Of a DNA stretch of 64,000 bases, positions 42,551-52,670 are shown in pieces. The position numbers were made by a program, and so were the translations under genes. Under the pieces are notes generated by a model. It was not told where the DNA came from. It saw only the letters and a list, made by a program, of their open reading frames with translations, and did not search any database. Numbering within the stretch: the stretch's first letter is position 1; every line of letters begins with the position of its first letter. Origin of the DNA: Fundidesulfovibrio magnetotacticus (lineage in GTDB: Bacteria; Desulfobacterota; Desulfovibrionia; Desulfovibrionales; Desulfovibrionaceae); NCBI RefSeq assembly GCF_013019105.1, contig NZ_BLTE01000004.1, positions 62,001-126,000 of the forward strand, in the 5' to 3' direction.

Positions 42551-44182
42551 TCAATCCTCCACGTGCGCCCGGGCGCGGCCGCCCTCGGGCAGGATCATGC
42601 GCACCACGGCCCCGGCCCCGGGCTGGCTCTCGATCACGATGCGCCCTCCGTGCTCCTGGAGCGCCCGGTTGGCCTTGGTGAGCCCCATGCCCACGCCCAC
42701 GCTCTTGGTGCTGTAGAAGGGGTCCAGTACGTATTCCATCTCTTCGGGGCCCATGCCCCGGCCGGTGTCGGCCACGGCCAGGTCGAAGCCGTCGGTGCCG
42801 TGGCGCGCCGAGAGGGACACCCGCCCTCCGGCCGGGACCAGGGCCTCCACGGCGTTCACCGTCACCTCGCGCACGGCCATGGCCAGCAGGTCGCGGTCGG
42901 CCAGCAAGGCGGCCGGTGAAGGCTCCACCTCCCAGGCCACGGACACGCCCAGCTCCCGCGCCGCGCTCTCGCCCGCCCGGCGGGCCTCCTCCAGCAGTTC
43001 CTGGGCCGGAAATTCCGTCACGGCGTCCACATGGATGGCGCTGTATTCCTTCACCGCCGCCGTGATGCGCTCGATGCGCCGGGCGGCGTCCAGGATGCCG
43101 TCGAGATAGTCCAGGTATTTCTCCTGGAGCGCCGGTTTCTTGAGCAGAAGCCCCGCCAGCCCGCCGATGATGGTGGTGGGGTTGCGCAGCTGGTGGGCCA
43201 CCGAATCCGAGATTTTCTGGAGGCTCTCCACGCGCAGGGCCACCTGGGCCACCACCTCCTGGTTGGCCTTGCGGGCCTGGCCCAGGGCCTCTTCGGCCAC
43301 CTTGGCCTTCTCCTCGGCCTCCTCGCGCCGGGCCTGGATCTCGCGGATGTTCTCGCGCAGCATGCCCGCCATGCGGTTGAGCGCCCCCTGGAGCCTGGCG
43401 GCCTCGTCGCGGCCCGAGGCGGCCAGGCGCACGTCCAGGTCGCCCGAGGCGATGCGCTCGGCGGCCTGGGTGGCCTCGGCCAGGGGCAGGGCCACGCTGC
43501 GCGCTATGGCCAGGCTCACAAGCGCCAGAGCGATCACGATGGCCGTCATGCCCAGCCCGGAAACCGTGAGCGCCCGGTTGAACAGCCCCCGCACCGCCTC
43601 GCCGATGCGCTCCTCCTCGCGGGTCACGTTGCCCAGGTATACCCCCGTGCCCACCCACATGTCCGTGCCCGGGATCATCTCCGCGAAGGAGACCTTGCGT
43701 TCCTCGGGGCCGTCGGGGCGGGGGAAGATGTAGCTCACGAAGCCGCCCCCGGCGTGGGCCATGGCCGAGAGCTCGCGCACGTAGTACACGCCGTCGGCGT
43801 CCACGAAGTCCTTGAGGTCCTGGTTTTCCAGGTCGGGCTTGGGCGGCAGGGCCACGTTCACCGTGCCCTGGTAGACGAAGAAGTAGCCCGAGGCGTCCTC
43901 CTCGAAGCGCACGGGGTCGAGCACCTCGCGGATGAGCGCCTTGCGTTCGGCCTCTGTCTTGGCGAATTTGAGCCCAGAGGCCAGGGTGAGGGCCATGGAG
44001 TGGGTGGCGGCCTTGATCTTGGCCCGCTCGCCATGGAGCATGATCTGCTGGGTGTGCTGCACCACCACTTCTTCAAGGCGGTGGGAGACGGCGGTCACGA
44101 AGGCCAGCGACGCCGCCGTGCTGAGCGTGAAGAGCCCCACCAGTCCGAAGAGGCGCGCGGCCATGGAGAAACGCCTGAGCAT
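42551..44182 (-). CDS. Sensor histidine kinase with extracytoplasmic Cache domain
   Basis: 543 residues: helix near 12-35, an sCache-like sensor (ASGYFFVYQGTVNVALPP, VYYVRELSAMAHAGGGFVSY, GTDMWVGTGVYLGN), helix near 205-230, HAMP, coiled linker, HisKA-like box with His in ISDSVAHQLRNPTTIIGG and HATPase (REVTVNAVEAL, DTGRGM, GVGMGLTKA). Cache kinases commonly sense carboxylates or amino acids. It lies downstream of a DASS anion transporter and in the same orientation, so it may report on the same substrate. No dedicated regulator follows; partner unknown. Confidence 0.92.
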   Translation of the reverse strand: MLRRFSMAARLFGLVGLFTLSTAASLAFVTAVSHRLEEVVVQHTQQIMLHGERAKIKAATHSMALTLASGLKFAKTEAERKALIREVLDPVRFEEDASGYFFVYQGTVNVALPPKPDLENQDLKDFVDADGVYYVRELSAMAHAGGGFVSYIFPRPDGPEERKVSFAEMIPGTDMWVGTGVYLGNVTREEERIGEAVRGLFNRALTVSGLGMTAIVIALALVSLAIARSVALPLAEATQAAERIASGDLDVRLAASGRDEAARLQGALNRMAGMLRENIREIQARREEAEEKAKVAEEALGQARKANQEVVAQVALRVESLQKISDSVAHQLRNPTTIIGGLAGLLLKKPALQEKYLDYLDGILDAARRIERITAAVKEYSAIHVDAVTEFPAQELLEEARRAGESAARELGVSVAWEVEPSPAALLADRDLLAMAVREVTVNAVEALVPAGGRVSLSARHGTDGFDLAVADTGRGMGPEEMEYVLDPFYSTKSVGVGMGLTKANRALQEHGGRIVIESQPGAGAVVRMILPEGGRARAHVED

Positions 44183-44330
44183 GGTTGTCCCCCGCGATCG
44201 GGTTCCCGCCGGACGGCGCGGGTATCAGGCCCATACCACGGATCGGCGCGGAAAGCACGCGGGTGCGGGAGCGGCCTCGCGGTCTGCGGACGTCCGGGCC
44301 GGGTGGGGGAGATCGGCCCGCAGGCCGGGA

Positions 44331-44359
44331 TGTCCGGCCCGCGCGAGGCGGGCCGGACA
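44331..44359 (-). terminator. Hairpin downstream of the DASS transporter
   Basis: TGTCCGGCCCGC (44331-44342) / GCGGGCCGGACA (44348-44359), a perfect 12-bp stem with a 5-nt loop, 15 nt past the transporter stop. A U-tract is lacking on either strand, so it may be an attenuator or 3'-end stabiliser. Confidence 0.5.
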
Positions 44360-44373
44360 GGAAGGCGGGGTGG

Positions 44374-45804
44374 CTACATTCTGGCCAGGTTCCAGGGGAA
44401 GCCCACCAGCAGGAACACGCCCAGGTAGACCAGGCCGAACACCAGGCCCAGCATCCAGAACTCGCGCCCCTTGATGTAGCCCGAGCCGTAGTAGATGGGC
44501 GAGGGTCCCGTGCCGTAGGGCGTGATGACGCCCATGATGCCCAGGGTGGAGCACAGCATCATGGAGGCGAGGGGAATGTTCAGGCCGGGCACGGCCATGG
44601 CCGCCGCCAGCATCACGGGGAGCATGGCCGCCACATGGGCCGTGACCGAGGCGAACATGTAGTGGCTGAGGAAGAACACGACGGTCAGGCCGATGAGCGT
44701 GGCCGTGGGCGAATAGCCCTGCAGCGAGGCCGAGATGGCCTTGGCGAACCATTCCAGGAAGCCCACCTTGCCCAGGCCGTCGGCCAGGGTGACCAGGGTG
44801 GCGAACCAGGCCAGAACGTTCCAGGCCTGCTTGTTGCCCACGATGTCGTCCCAGCTCACCACCTTGAGCAGCACCATGAGGCAGATGGCCACGATGGCCA
44901 CCGTGGTGCCGTTGATCTGCTTGTCCAGGAAGATCCAGCTGGCCAGCGCGCCCACGGCCAGGAGGGCCATGAGGATCTCCTTGCCCTTCACCGCGCCCAG
45001 CTTGGCCAGCTCCGCGCCGGCCCACACCGGGGCGTCGTCGGACTTCTTCTGGCTGGGCGGATAGAGCACGTAGGCCAAAAGCGGGGTGATCAGGAAGAGG
45101 ATCACGCCCACGGGGAGGAAGCTCACGAACCAGTCGTTCCAGGTGAGGGCCACCTTGGCGGTCTTCTCCACCATGGACTGGGCCAGCAGGTTGGGGGCCA
45201 GGCCCGTGAGGAACATGGACGAGGTGACGCACGTGGTGGCCAGGGCCGTCCACATGAGGTAGGCCCCGAGGCCGCGCGGGTTGTTCTCGGGCGTGGAGCC
45301 GTAGAGAGGCGGGATGTTCTTGATGACGGGGTAGATGGTGCCGCCCGAGCGCGCCGTGTTGGAGGGCATGAAGGGGGCCAGGGCCAGGTCGGCCAGGGCC
45401 ACCGCGTAGCCCAGGCCCAGGGCGCGCCGCCCCATGAGCTTGATGAGCGTGAGCGCGATGCGCTTGCCCAGGCCGGTCTTCTCGTAGCCCATGGCGAACA
45501 TGAAGGCCGCGAAAATGAGCCAGACCGTGGAGTTGGAGAAGCCCGAGAGCAGCCAGTTGATGGAGCTGCCCGCCGTGGCGGCCTTGCCGGGCGCGGAGGG
45601 GATGAGCTGGAGCGCGGCGGCCGCCGTCACGCCCATGAGCCCCGTGAGGGCGGGCGGGATGGGTTCCAGCACGAGCCCGGCCACAACGGCCACGAAGAGC
45701 GCGAAATAGGTCCACGCCTGGGGCGAGAGCCCAGCGGGCGCGGGCAGAAGCCAGACCAGCACGCCCGCCAGCAGCGGGACGATCGCCTTGATGTTCACGG
45801 ACAT
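44374..45804 (-). CDS. DASS-family divalent anion:Na+ symporter
   Basis: 476 residues, about 12 membrane helices. The SNT motifs of the family are present: LAPFMPSNTARSGGTIYPV in the first half and the equivalent ITPYGTGPSPIYYGSGY in the second, with LWD-like NVLAWFATLVTLADGLGKV. Related CitT/TtdT/SdcS transporters carry C4-dicarboxylates, citrate or tartrate. It stands downstream of an NtrC-type regulator and a kinase, and a sigma-54 promoter with enhancer-like repeat precedes it. A paralogue starts at 62902. The substrate is unknown. Confidence 0.94.
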   Translation of the reverse strand: MSVNIKAIVPLLAGVLVWLLPAPAGLSPQAWTYFALFVAVVAGLVLEPIPPALTGLMGVTAAAALQLIPSAPGKAATAGSSINWLLSGFSNSTVWLIFAAFMFAMGYEKTGLGKRIALTLIKLMGRRALGLGYAVALADLALAPFMPSNTARSGGTIYPVIKNIPPLYGSTPENNPRGLGAYLMWTALATTCVTSSMFLTGLAPNLLAQSMVEKTAKVALTWNDWFVSFLPVGVILFLITPLLAYVLYPPSQKKSDDAPVWAGAELAKLGAVKGKEILMALLAVGALASWIFLDKQINGTTVAIVAICLMVLLKVVSWDDIVGNKQAWNVLAWFATLVTLADGLGKVGFLEWFAKAISASLQGYSPTATLIGLTVVFFLSHYMFASVTAHVAAMLPVMLAAAMAVPGLNIPLASMMLCSTLGIMGVITPYGTGPSPIYYGSGYIKGREFWMLGLVFGLVYLGVFLLVGFPWNLARM

Positions 45805-45917
45805 GATCCCTCCTAGGGTTCGCTTCGGCCCGGACGGTGGATGCCACGGCGCGCGCGGGCCTGGGCGCGGCCGGGAAGGGTGTCGCGGGAGGGATGCTGC
45901 CCCGCCCGAGTGGGATC

Positions 45918-45935
45918 AAGCAGGGATGATGCCAA
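45918..45935 (-). promoter_or_regulatory. Sigma-54 (-24/-12) promoter of the DASS gene
   Basis: Minus strand TTGGCATCATCCCTGCTT: TGGCA and TGC elements with the exact GG-to-GC spacing of sigma-54 promoters, 114 nt before the start codon. A palindrome TTCCGG-GCATGATG-CCGGAA (45944-45963) lies just upstream. Confidence 0.75.
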
Positions 45936-46058
45936 GGGGCACGTTCCGGGCATGATGCCGGAATCATAGAAAGAATCGTTCAAAGATGATCGTGGGGCGG
46001 CGCGAAGGGGGATAACCTGGGCTATGGGCGGCGGAGGGTTGCCTGAAAAGACAAGTCA

Positions 46059-46091
46059 ATTCCCGATGTTGCCAATGTTTCTTTCGGGAAT
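46059..46091. promoter_or_regulatory. Enhancer-like inverted repeat for the NtrC-type regulator
   Basis: ATTCCCGA (46059-46066) is perfectly inverted as TCGGGAAT (46084-46091), separated by 17 nt and about 125 nt upstream of the sigma-54 promoter. This is the usual place for an activator site. The 349-nt gap 45805-46153 contains this repeat, the promoter and the smaller palindrome; no gene is visible. Confidence 0.6.
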
Positions 46092-46153
46092 GACCATGCA
46101 GGAGGTTATGGGCGCGCCGGGCGGCGGACCGTCCCTGTGGGCGGCGCGGGGGG

Positions 46154-47565
<1,412 letters not shown>

Positions 47566-47569
<4 letters not shown>

Positions 47570-49296
47570 TCGGCCTCCTCGGGCGCGGCGGGCAGGCGCA
47601 CGGTGACGGTGGTTCCCTGCCCCGGGCGCGACTCGAACCGGATGCTCCCGCCCAGCTCCTTGACGATGCCCGCCGACACCGAAAGCCCCAGGCCCGTGCC
47701 GCCGGTGGCGCGCTTGGTGGTGAAGAAGGGGTCGGTGAGGTGCGGCAGGTCCTGGGGGTCCACGCCCACGCCCTCGTCCTGCACCACCAGGGCCACTGCG
47801 CGCCCCTGGTCCTCGGCGCGGGTCTCCAGGCGGATGGCCCGGTCGGGCGAGGGCAGGGCCTGGCAGGCGTTGAGCAGCAGGTTCACGAGCACCTGCTCCA
47901 CGCGCTGGCTGGAGCCGCGCACGGTGGGCAGGTCCTGGGCGTAGGAGGCCGTGAAGCGGCGGGTGGCCTTGCGCAGGGCGGCCTCCACCAGGCGCAGGGC
48001 CTTGCGCGCGGCGTCGTTGGCGTCCACCAGTTCGGAGCCGGCGCCTTCGTCGCGTCTGGCGAAGTCCTTGAGGTCGTTGACGATGCGCTTGATGCGCACG
48101 GCGGCCTCCTGCATCTCTTCGAGCATCACGGGCAGCTCCCGGCGCATGCGCTCGTAGGGGATGCCGCCCAGGGTGAAGTCTCCGTGGGCATCGCGGTACT
48201 CTTCCAGGATGCGGCCCGTGTCCGTCTGGACCTTCTTGAGCATGGGCAGGTTGAGCAGGATGAGCCCGTTGGGGTTGTTGATCTCGTGAGCCACGCCCGA
48301 GACCAGGGTGCCCAGGGCGGCCATCTTGTCGGCCTGGAGGAGCTGGCGCTGGTTCTCGCGCAGCTGGTCCAGGGCGCTGGAGAGCGAGCGGGTGCGCTCG
48401 GCCACGCGGCGGCGCAGGGTGTGTGTCCAGATCATGGAGCCCAGGAGCAGGGCGGCCATGGGCGCGAGCACCAGGGAGATAGAGCGCAGGGCCTCGCTCC
48501 ACTTGATGGGCCTGTTCTCCAGCACGCCCAGCCATTTCTGGCGGATTTCCTCGTATTTGCCGGTCTGGTCCAGGATGGCCAGGCCCTCGCTGAAGCGGCC
48601 CAGGAGCAGGTCGTCGCCCTTGCGCACGGCGTGGCCGTAGCGCACCGTGGCCACGGAGCGGGCCACCACCTCCAGGTTGTCCAGGTGGTTCTCGCGGATG
48701 ATGTACATGCCCGGCAGCATGGCCGTGACGGCGTAGTCGCAGCGCCCGGAGGCCAGCAGGCGCAGGGCGTCGGCGGGGGTGTCGCTGAAGACGAGGTCGT
48801 GCTCGAAGCCCATCTGGCGAATGGTGTCGTGCATGATGCCGCCCTTGTGCAGGGCCACGCGCGTTCCGCGCAGGCCCTCCAGGGAGTCCACGGGCGGCGC
48901 GCCCCGGTGGGCGAAGATGGCGTGGTTCACGGTGGTGTGGGGCGGGGCGTAGTCCACTTCCTTCAGGCGCTCCTCGGAGTAGGAGATGCCCTGGAGGATG
49001 TCCACGCCGCCTTCGTTGAGGGCGGTGCGCATCTCGTTCCAGGCCCCCAGGCGGAACTCCACGCGCAGGCCCATCACCTCGGCGATGGCCCGGGTGAGGT
49101 CCACGTTGTAGCCCGCAGGCTGGCCTTTGGCGTCGAGGAATTCGTAGGGCGGATAGTCGCGGTCGCCGCCCACGATGACGGGGCGGCTCACGCCGGGCAC
49201 TTCGGCCTGGGGGATGGGGTCGGCGGCCCGGGCGGGACCGGCGGCGGGCAGGACCGCCAGCAGGGCGGCCAGGAGAAGGAGTGCGGCGTGGTGCAT
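47566..49296 (-). CDS. Sensor kinase with periplasmic solute-binding (SBP_bac_3) sensor domain
   Basis: 576 residues: signal peptide, a type-3 solute-binding domain of about 230 residues (VIVGGDRDYPPYEFLDAKGQ, DLTRAIAEVMGLRVEFRLGAW, VDILQGISYSEERLKEVDYA), a membrane helix near 265-285, coiled linker, HisKA with LVSGVAHEINNPNGLILL and HATPase (LLLNACQAL, DEGVGV, GGTGLGLSV). The sensor should bind a small polar ligand directly in the periplasm. The kinase partner is the overlapping NtrC-type regulator. This makes a one-step ligand-to-promoter pathway for the DASS transporter. Confidence 0.94.
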
Positions 49297-49431
49297 GGCG
49301 TTCCCCGGCCTATAGCGGAGCGTCGGGGCCAAGCCAAGGGGGGCGCTGGACTCCCGGGGCGAGGCGGTGTATGAGCCGCGCGACCCGTCTCCGGCACCCC
49401 GGAGCGCATCCCCAGAAGCCAAGGTGACGCC

Positions 49432-50532
49432 ATGCCCCTTTCCATAGGTATCGTCGGGCTGCCCAACGTGGGCAAGTCCACGCTCTTCAACGCCCTCACC
49501 CGGGCGCAGAACGCCCAGGCCGCCAACTATCCCTTCTGCACCATCGAGCCCAACAAGGCCATCGTCCCGGTGCCCGACCCGCGCCTGGACGCCCTGACCA
49601 GCCTGGCCAAGCCCCAGAAGACCCTGCCCGCCACGGTGGAATTCACCGACATCGCGGGCCTGGTCAAGGGCGCGAGCAAGGGCGAAGGCCTGGGCAACAA
49701 GTTCCTGGCCAACATCCGCGAGACCCAGGCCATCCTGCACGTGGTGCGCTGCTTCGTGGACGACGACGTAGTGCACGTGCACGGCAAGGTGGACCCGCTC
49801 ACGGACATCGAGGTCATCGAGACGGAGCTGATCCTGGCCGACGCCCAGGCCCTGGAGAACCGCATGGACCGCCTGCGCAAGCAGGCCCGTGCGGGCAAGG
49901 AGCACCAGGCCAAGCTGGCCGTGGCGGAAAAGCTCCTGGCGCACCTGATGGAAGGCCTGCCCGCCTCGGCCCTGGAAGGCCGCCAGGAGGGGGCCATGGC
50001 CGAACTCTACGCGGAGCTCGGGCCCATCACGGCCAAGCCGGTGATCTACTGCGCCAACGTGGACGAGGCGGGCCTGGAGGCCGACTCGGCGGCCGTGGAG
50101 GCCGTGCGCGCCCACGCCGCGAAGACGGGCGCGCCCGTGGTGAAGGTTTCGGCCCGCATGGAAGAGGAAATGGCCGCCCTGGACGACGCCGAACGCGCGG
50201 AGTTCCTGGAGTCCTACGGCGTGGAAAGCTCGGGCCTGGACCAGGTGATCCGCACCGGCTACGGCGTGCTGGGGCTGGTGAGCTACTTCACCGTTGGCCC
50301 GAAAGAGGTGCGCGCCTGGACCATCGAGCAGGGCTGGAAGGCCCCCAAGGCGGCCTCGGTGATCCACACGGACTTCGAGCGGGGCTTCATCCGCGCCGAA
50401 GTGATCGCCTACCAGGACTACACCGCCCACCGCACCGAGGCGGCCTGCCGCGCCGCCGGAGTGCTGCGCCAGGAGGGCAAGGAGTACGTGGTCAAGGACG
50501 GCGACGTGATGCACTTCCTGTTCAACGTCTAG
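49432..50532 (+). CDS. ychF: Ribosome-associated ATPase YchF
   Basis: 366 residues, full length. G1 motif IVGLPNVGKSTLFNALT, G3 FTDIAGLVKGASKGEGLGNK, and the atypical NxxE-type G4 region (YCANVDE) that gives ATP preference. The C-terminal TGS domain ends VVKDGDVMHFLFNV. YchF interacts with the ribosome and modulates translation-start and oxidative response. Monocistronic; close hairpins after the stop have no T-run. Confidence 0.96.
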   Translation: MPLSIGIVGLPNVGKSTLFNALTRAQNAQAANYPFCTIEPNKAIVPVPDPRLDALTSLAKPQKTLPATVEFTDIAGLVKGASKGEGLGNKFLANIRETQAILHVVRCFVDDDVVHVHGKVDPLTDIEVIETELILADAQALENRMDRLRKQARAGKEHQAKLAVAEKLLAHLMEGLPASALEGRQEGAMAELYAELGPITAKPVIYCANVDEAGLEADSAAVEAVRAHAAKTGAPVVKVSARMEEEMAALDDAERAEFLESYGVESSGLDQVIRTGYGVLGLVSYFTVGPKEVRAWTIEQGWKAPKAASVIHTDFERGFIRAEVIAYQDYTAHRTEAACRAAGVLRQEGKEYVVKDGDVMHFLFNV

Positions 50533-50631
50533 CCGGTTCCGATCCGGGGCGGGGATCCACCGCCCCGGGGCGCGCGGTGATTGTCGCGGCCGGGGCGAAA
50601 GCGCCCCGATCCTTGTGCGCCGCTCTCGCGC

Positions 50632-51282
50632 TCAGCCCGCCCGCAGCGCCATCTCCGCAAGCGCGTTGACGCACGCCGCCGCCAGGGCCGAGCCGCCCTT
50701 GCGGCCCTCGATGGCGATCCAGGGCGCGTCGGAGCGCTCCATGAGCAGCGCCTTGGACTCCGCCGCGTTCACGAAGCCCACGGGCATGCCGACCACCAGC
50801 TCCGGGGCGATGCGCCCGACGTCCATGAGTTCCATCAGGCGCAGAAGCGCCGTGGGCGCGTTGCCCACCGCGAACACCACCGGCCCCGAGAGCCGCGCGG
50901 CCTCGTCCACGGCCAGGCGCGCGCGCGTCACGCCCTGCTCCCTGGCGCGCACGGCCAGGTCCGGGTCGTCCATGTAGCACACGCTGCGGCTGCCCAGGGA
51001 ATCGAGCCTGCGCCCGGGGATGCCCACCTGGCACATGCGCGTGTCCGTGACCACCGTGGCCCCGGAACGCAGCGCGGCCACGCCCGCGCGCACCGCGCCC
51101 GGGGAGAAGCGCAGGAGCGAGAGCAGTTCGAAGTCCGCCGAGGTGTGCACCAGCCTGCGCGCCACCTCCCACTGCGCGCCCTCGAAGGGGCGCGGCTCGG
51201 GCACGAGGGAGTCGATGATGGCGAAACTCTGCCGTTCGATGTCCGCCGGTCCGGCGGTCTGGAGGAGGCGGGGGGTGTCCAT
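50632..51282 (-). CDS. cbiC: Precorrin-8X / cobalt-precorrin-8 methylmutase
   Basis: 216 residues of the CobH/CbiC family. The catalytic His is H46 in ARRLVHTSADFE. Other conserved parts are VVTDTRMCQVGI, FAVGNAPTALLRLMEL and VGMPVGFVNAAESK, with IAIEGRKGGSALAAA near the C-terminus. It moves a methyl group from C-11 to C-12 in the corrin ring to give hydrogenobyrinic acid or cobyrinate, in the cytoplasm. The other cobalamin genes are not in this window. Start ATG at 51282 chosen for family N-terminus. Confidence 0.93.
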   Translation of the reverse strand: MDTPRLLQTAGPADIERQSFAIIDSLVPEPRPFEGAQWEVARRLVHTSADFELLSLLRFSPGAVRAGVAALRSGATVVTDTRMCQVGIPGRRLDSLGSRSVCYMDDPDLAVRAREQGVTRARLAVDEAARLSGPVVFAVGNAPTALLRLMELMDVGRIAPELVVGMPVGFVNAAESKALLMERSDAPWIAIEGRKGGSALAAACVNALAEMALRAG

Positions 51283-51349
51283 GCGCAGGAGCCTACGCCT
51301 TCCCGGCCCCGACGCCAAGACCCCATGCCCGGCAAACGCCGCGTCGCTC

Positions 51350-51378
51350 TTGACAAAACGACTCCGATCGTCTGAATT
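51350..51378 (+). promoter_or_regulatory. Sigma-70-type promoter for the HDOD/GAF-kinase operon
   Basis: -35 TTGACA (51350-51355), 17-nt spacer, -10 TGAATT (51373-51378); start codon 54 nt further. Confidence 0.6.
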
Positions 51379-51431
51379 CGACGCCGATCCATCGGTGCCA
51401 CGGCGCGACCGCCTGGCGTACGGAGCGGTTC

Positions 51432-52670
51432 ATGCGCGTGAGCGACCTCAGGCCGGGCCTCGTGCTCTCCCAGCCGGTGCGGGACGTCAACGGACGCCTG
51501 CTCATGGGCTCGGGCATGCGGCTTTCCGACCGGGCCATCAGCGTGCTCAAGTCCTGGGGCGTGGCCGCCGTGGCCGTGCAGGGCGAGCGCCAGCCCTCCC
51601 TGGCCGACGCCGGGGACAACATCCCCGAAGAACTCGCCGCCCGCGCCCAGGACCTGGCCGCCGGACGCCTGGCCCGCAACGACCTCACCCATCCCTTCGT
51701 CCAGGACGTTTTCCGCCTCTGCGTGCCGCGCATCGCCCGCATGCTCGAGGAGGGGCGCGAGGTGCTCAGGCTCCCCGACGACCTCCCGGCCGAACGCCCC
51801 GGCGCGGACCTGCCGCCCCTGGACGTGCAGGCCCTGGTCGGCTGCAACCGGTCCCTGGGGGCCATGCCCGAGGTGCTGGCCGCCCTCTCGCGCGCCATGG
51901 ACGACCCGGGCACCTCCCCGGCCACGGCCGCCGCCATCATCCAGACCGATCCCGGACTGGCCGCAAGGCTCCTCAAGCTGGTGAACAGCGCCCTCTACGG
52001 CTTCCCCCAGCGCATCGACACCATCACGCGCGCCGTAACGGTCATCGGCGTGCAGCAGCTTTCGGCCCTGGCCCTGGGCATGTCGGTGATGGACCTCTTC
52101 TCCCACGTGCCCCAGGACATCCTGGACGTGCGCCAGTTCTGGCGGCACAGCCTGGCCTGCGCCTGCGCGGCGCGCGCCCTGGCCTCCGCCCTGGGCATGC
52201 CCAACACGGAGCGCTTCTTCGTGGCGGGGCTGCTGCACGACGTGGGCTTGCTGCTCTTCATCCAGTGCGAGCCAGACCGCGTGCGACGCGCCCTCCAGGA
52301 AGTGCGCTCCGTGGGCGCGAGCCTCGTGGCCGCCGAGCGCAAGGCCCTGGGCGCGGACCACTGCCAGGCCGGCGCGGCCCTGCTGTCGGGTTGGAAGCTC
52401 CCCCCGGGGCTGGTGGAGGCCGCACGCTGCCACCACGAGCCCTCCCTTTGCGCCGACGAACGCGACGCGGCCATCGTGCACGCCGCCGACTTCCTGGCCG
52501 AGGCCCTGGCCCTGGGGTCTTCGGGCCAGAGCGTCCTCATGCCCCTGGACACAGCGGCCTTCGACCGCCTCGGCGCGCCCCCCGGCGTGGCCGACGCCGT
52601 GCTCACCCGCGTGGAAGACCAGTTCGTTCAACTTGAAGCCATCTTCCTGAACGGCCATGGAACAAGCTGA
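51432..52670 (+). CDS. HDOD-domain signalling protein
   Basis: 412 residues. The N-terminal 60 residues are a small beta region (VSDLRPGLVLSQPVRDVNGR) like that in front of many HD-GYP/HDOD proteins. The HDOD domain (about 130-330) has LGAMPEVLAALSRAMDD, VNSALYGFPQRIDTI and the metal-ligand motif GLLHDVGLL. HDOD proteins are enzymatically unclear signalling modules often linked to cyclic-di-GMP. The gene overlaps the GAF-kinase gene by 14 nt, so it acts with that kinase. Confidence 0.88.
   Translation: MRVSDLRPGLVLSQPVRDVNGRLLMGSGMRLSDRAISVLKSWGVAAVAVQGERQPSLADAGDNIPEELAARAQDLAAGRLARNDLTHPFVQDVFRLCVPRIARMLEEGREVLRLPDDLPAERPGADLPPLDVQALVGCNRSLGAMPEVLAALSRAMDDPGTSPATAAAIIQTDPGLAARLLKLVNSALYGFPQRIDTITRAVTVIGVQQLSALALGMSVMDLFSHVPQDILDVRQFWRHSLACACAARALASALGMPNTERFFVAGLLHDVGLLLFIQCEPDRVRRALQEVRSVGASLVAAERKALGADHCQAGAALLSGWKLPPGLVEAARCHHEPSLCADERDAAIVHAADFLAEALALGSSGQSVLMPLDTAAFDRLGAPPGVADAVLTRVEDQFVQLEAIFLNGHGTS

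Noticed and set aside
50544-50568. Hairpin CCGGGGCGG / CCGCCCCGG after ychF as a terminator
   Set aside because: Strong stem but no T-run on either strand; kept out of the list.
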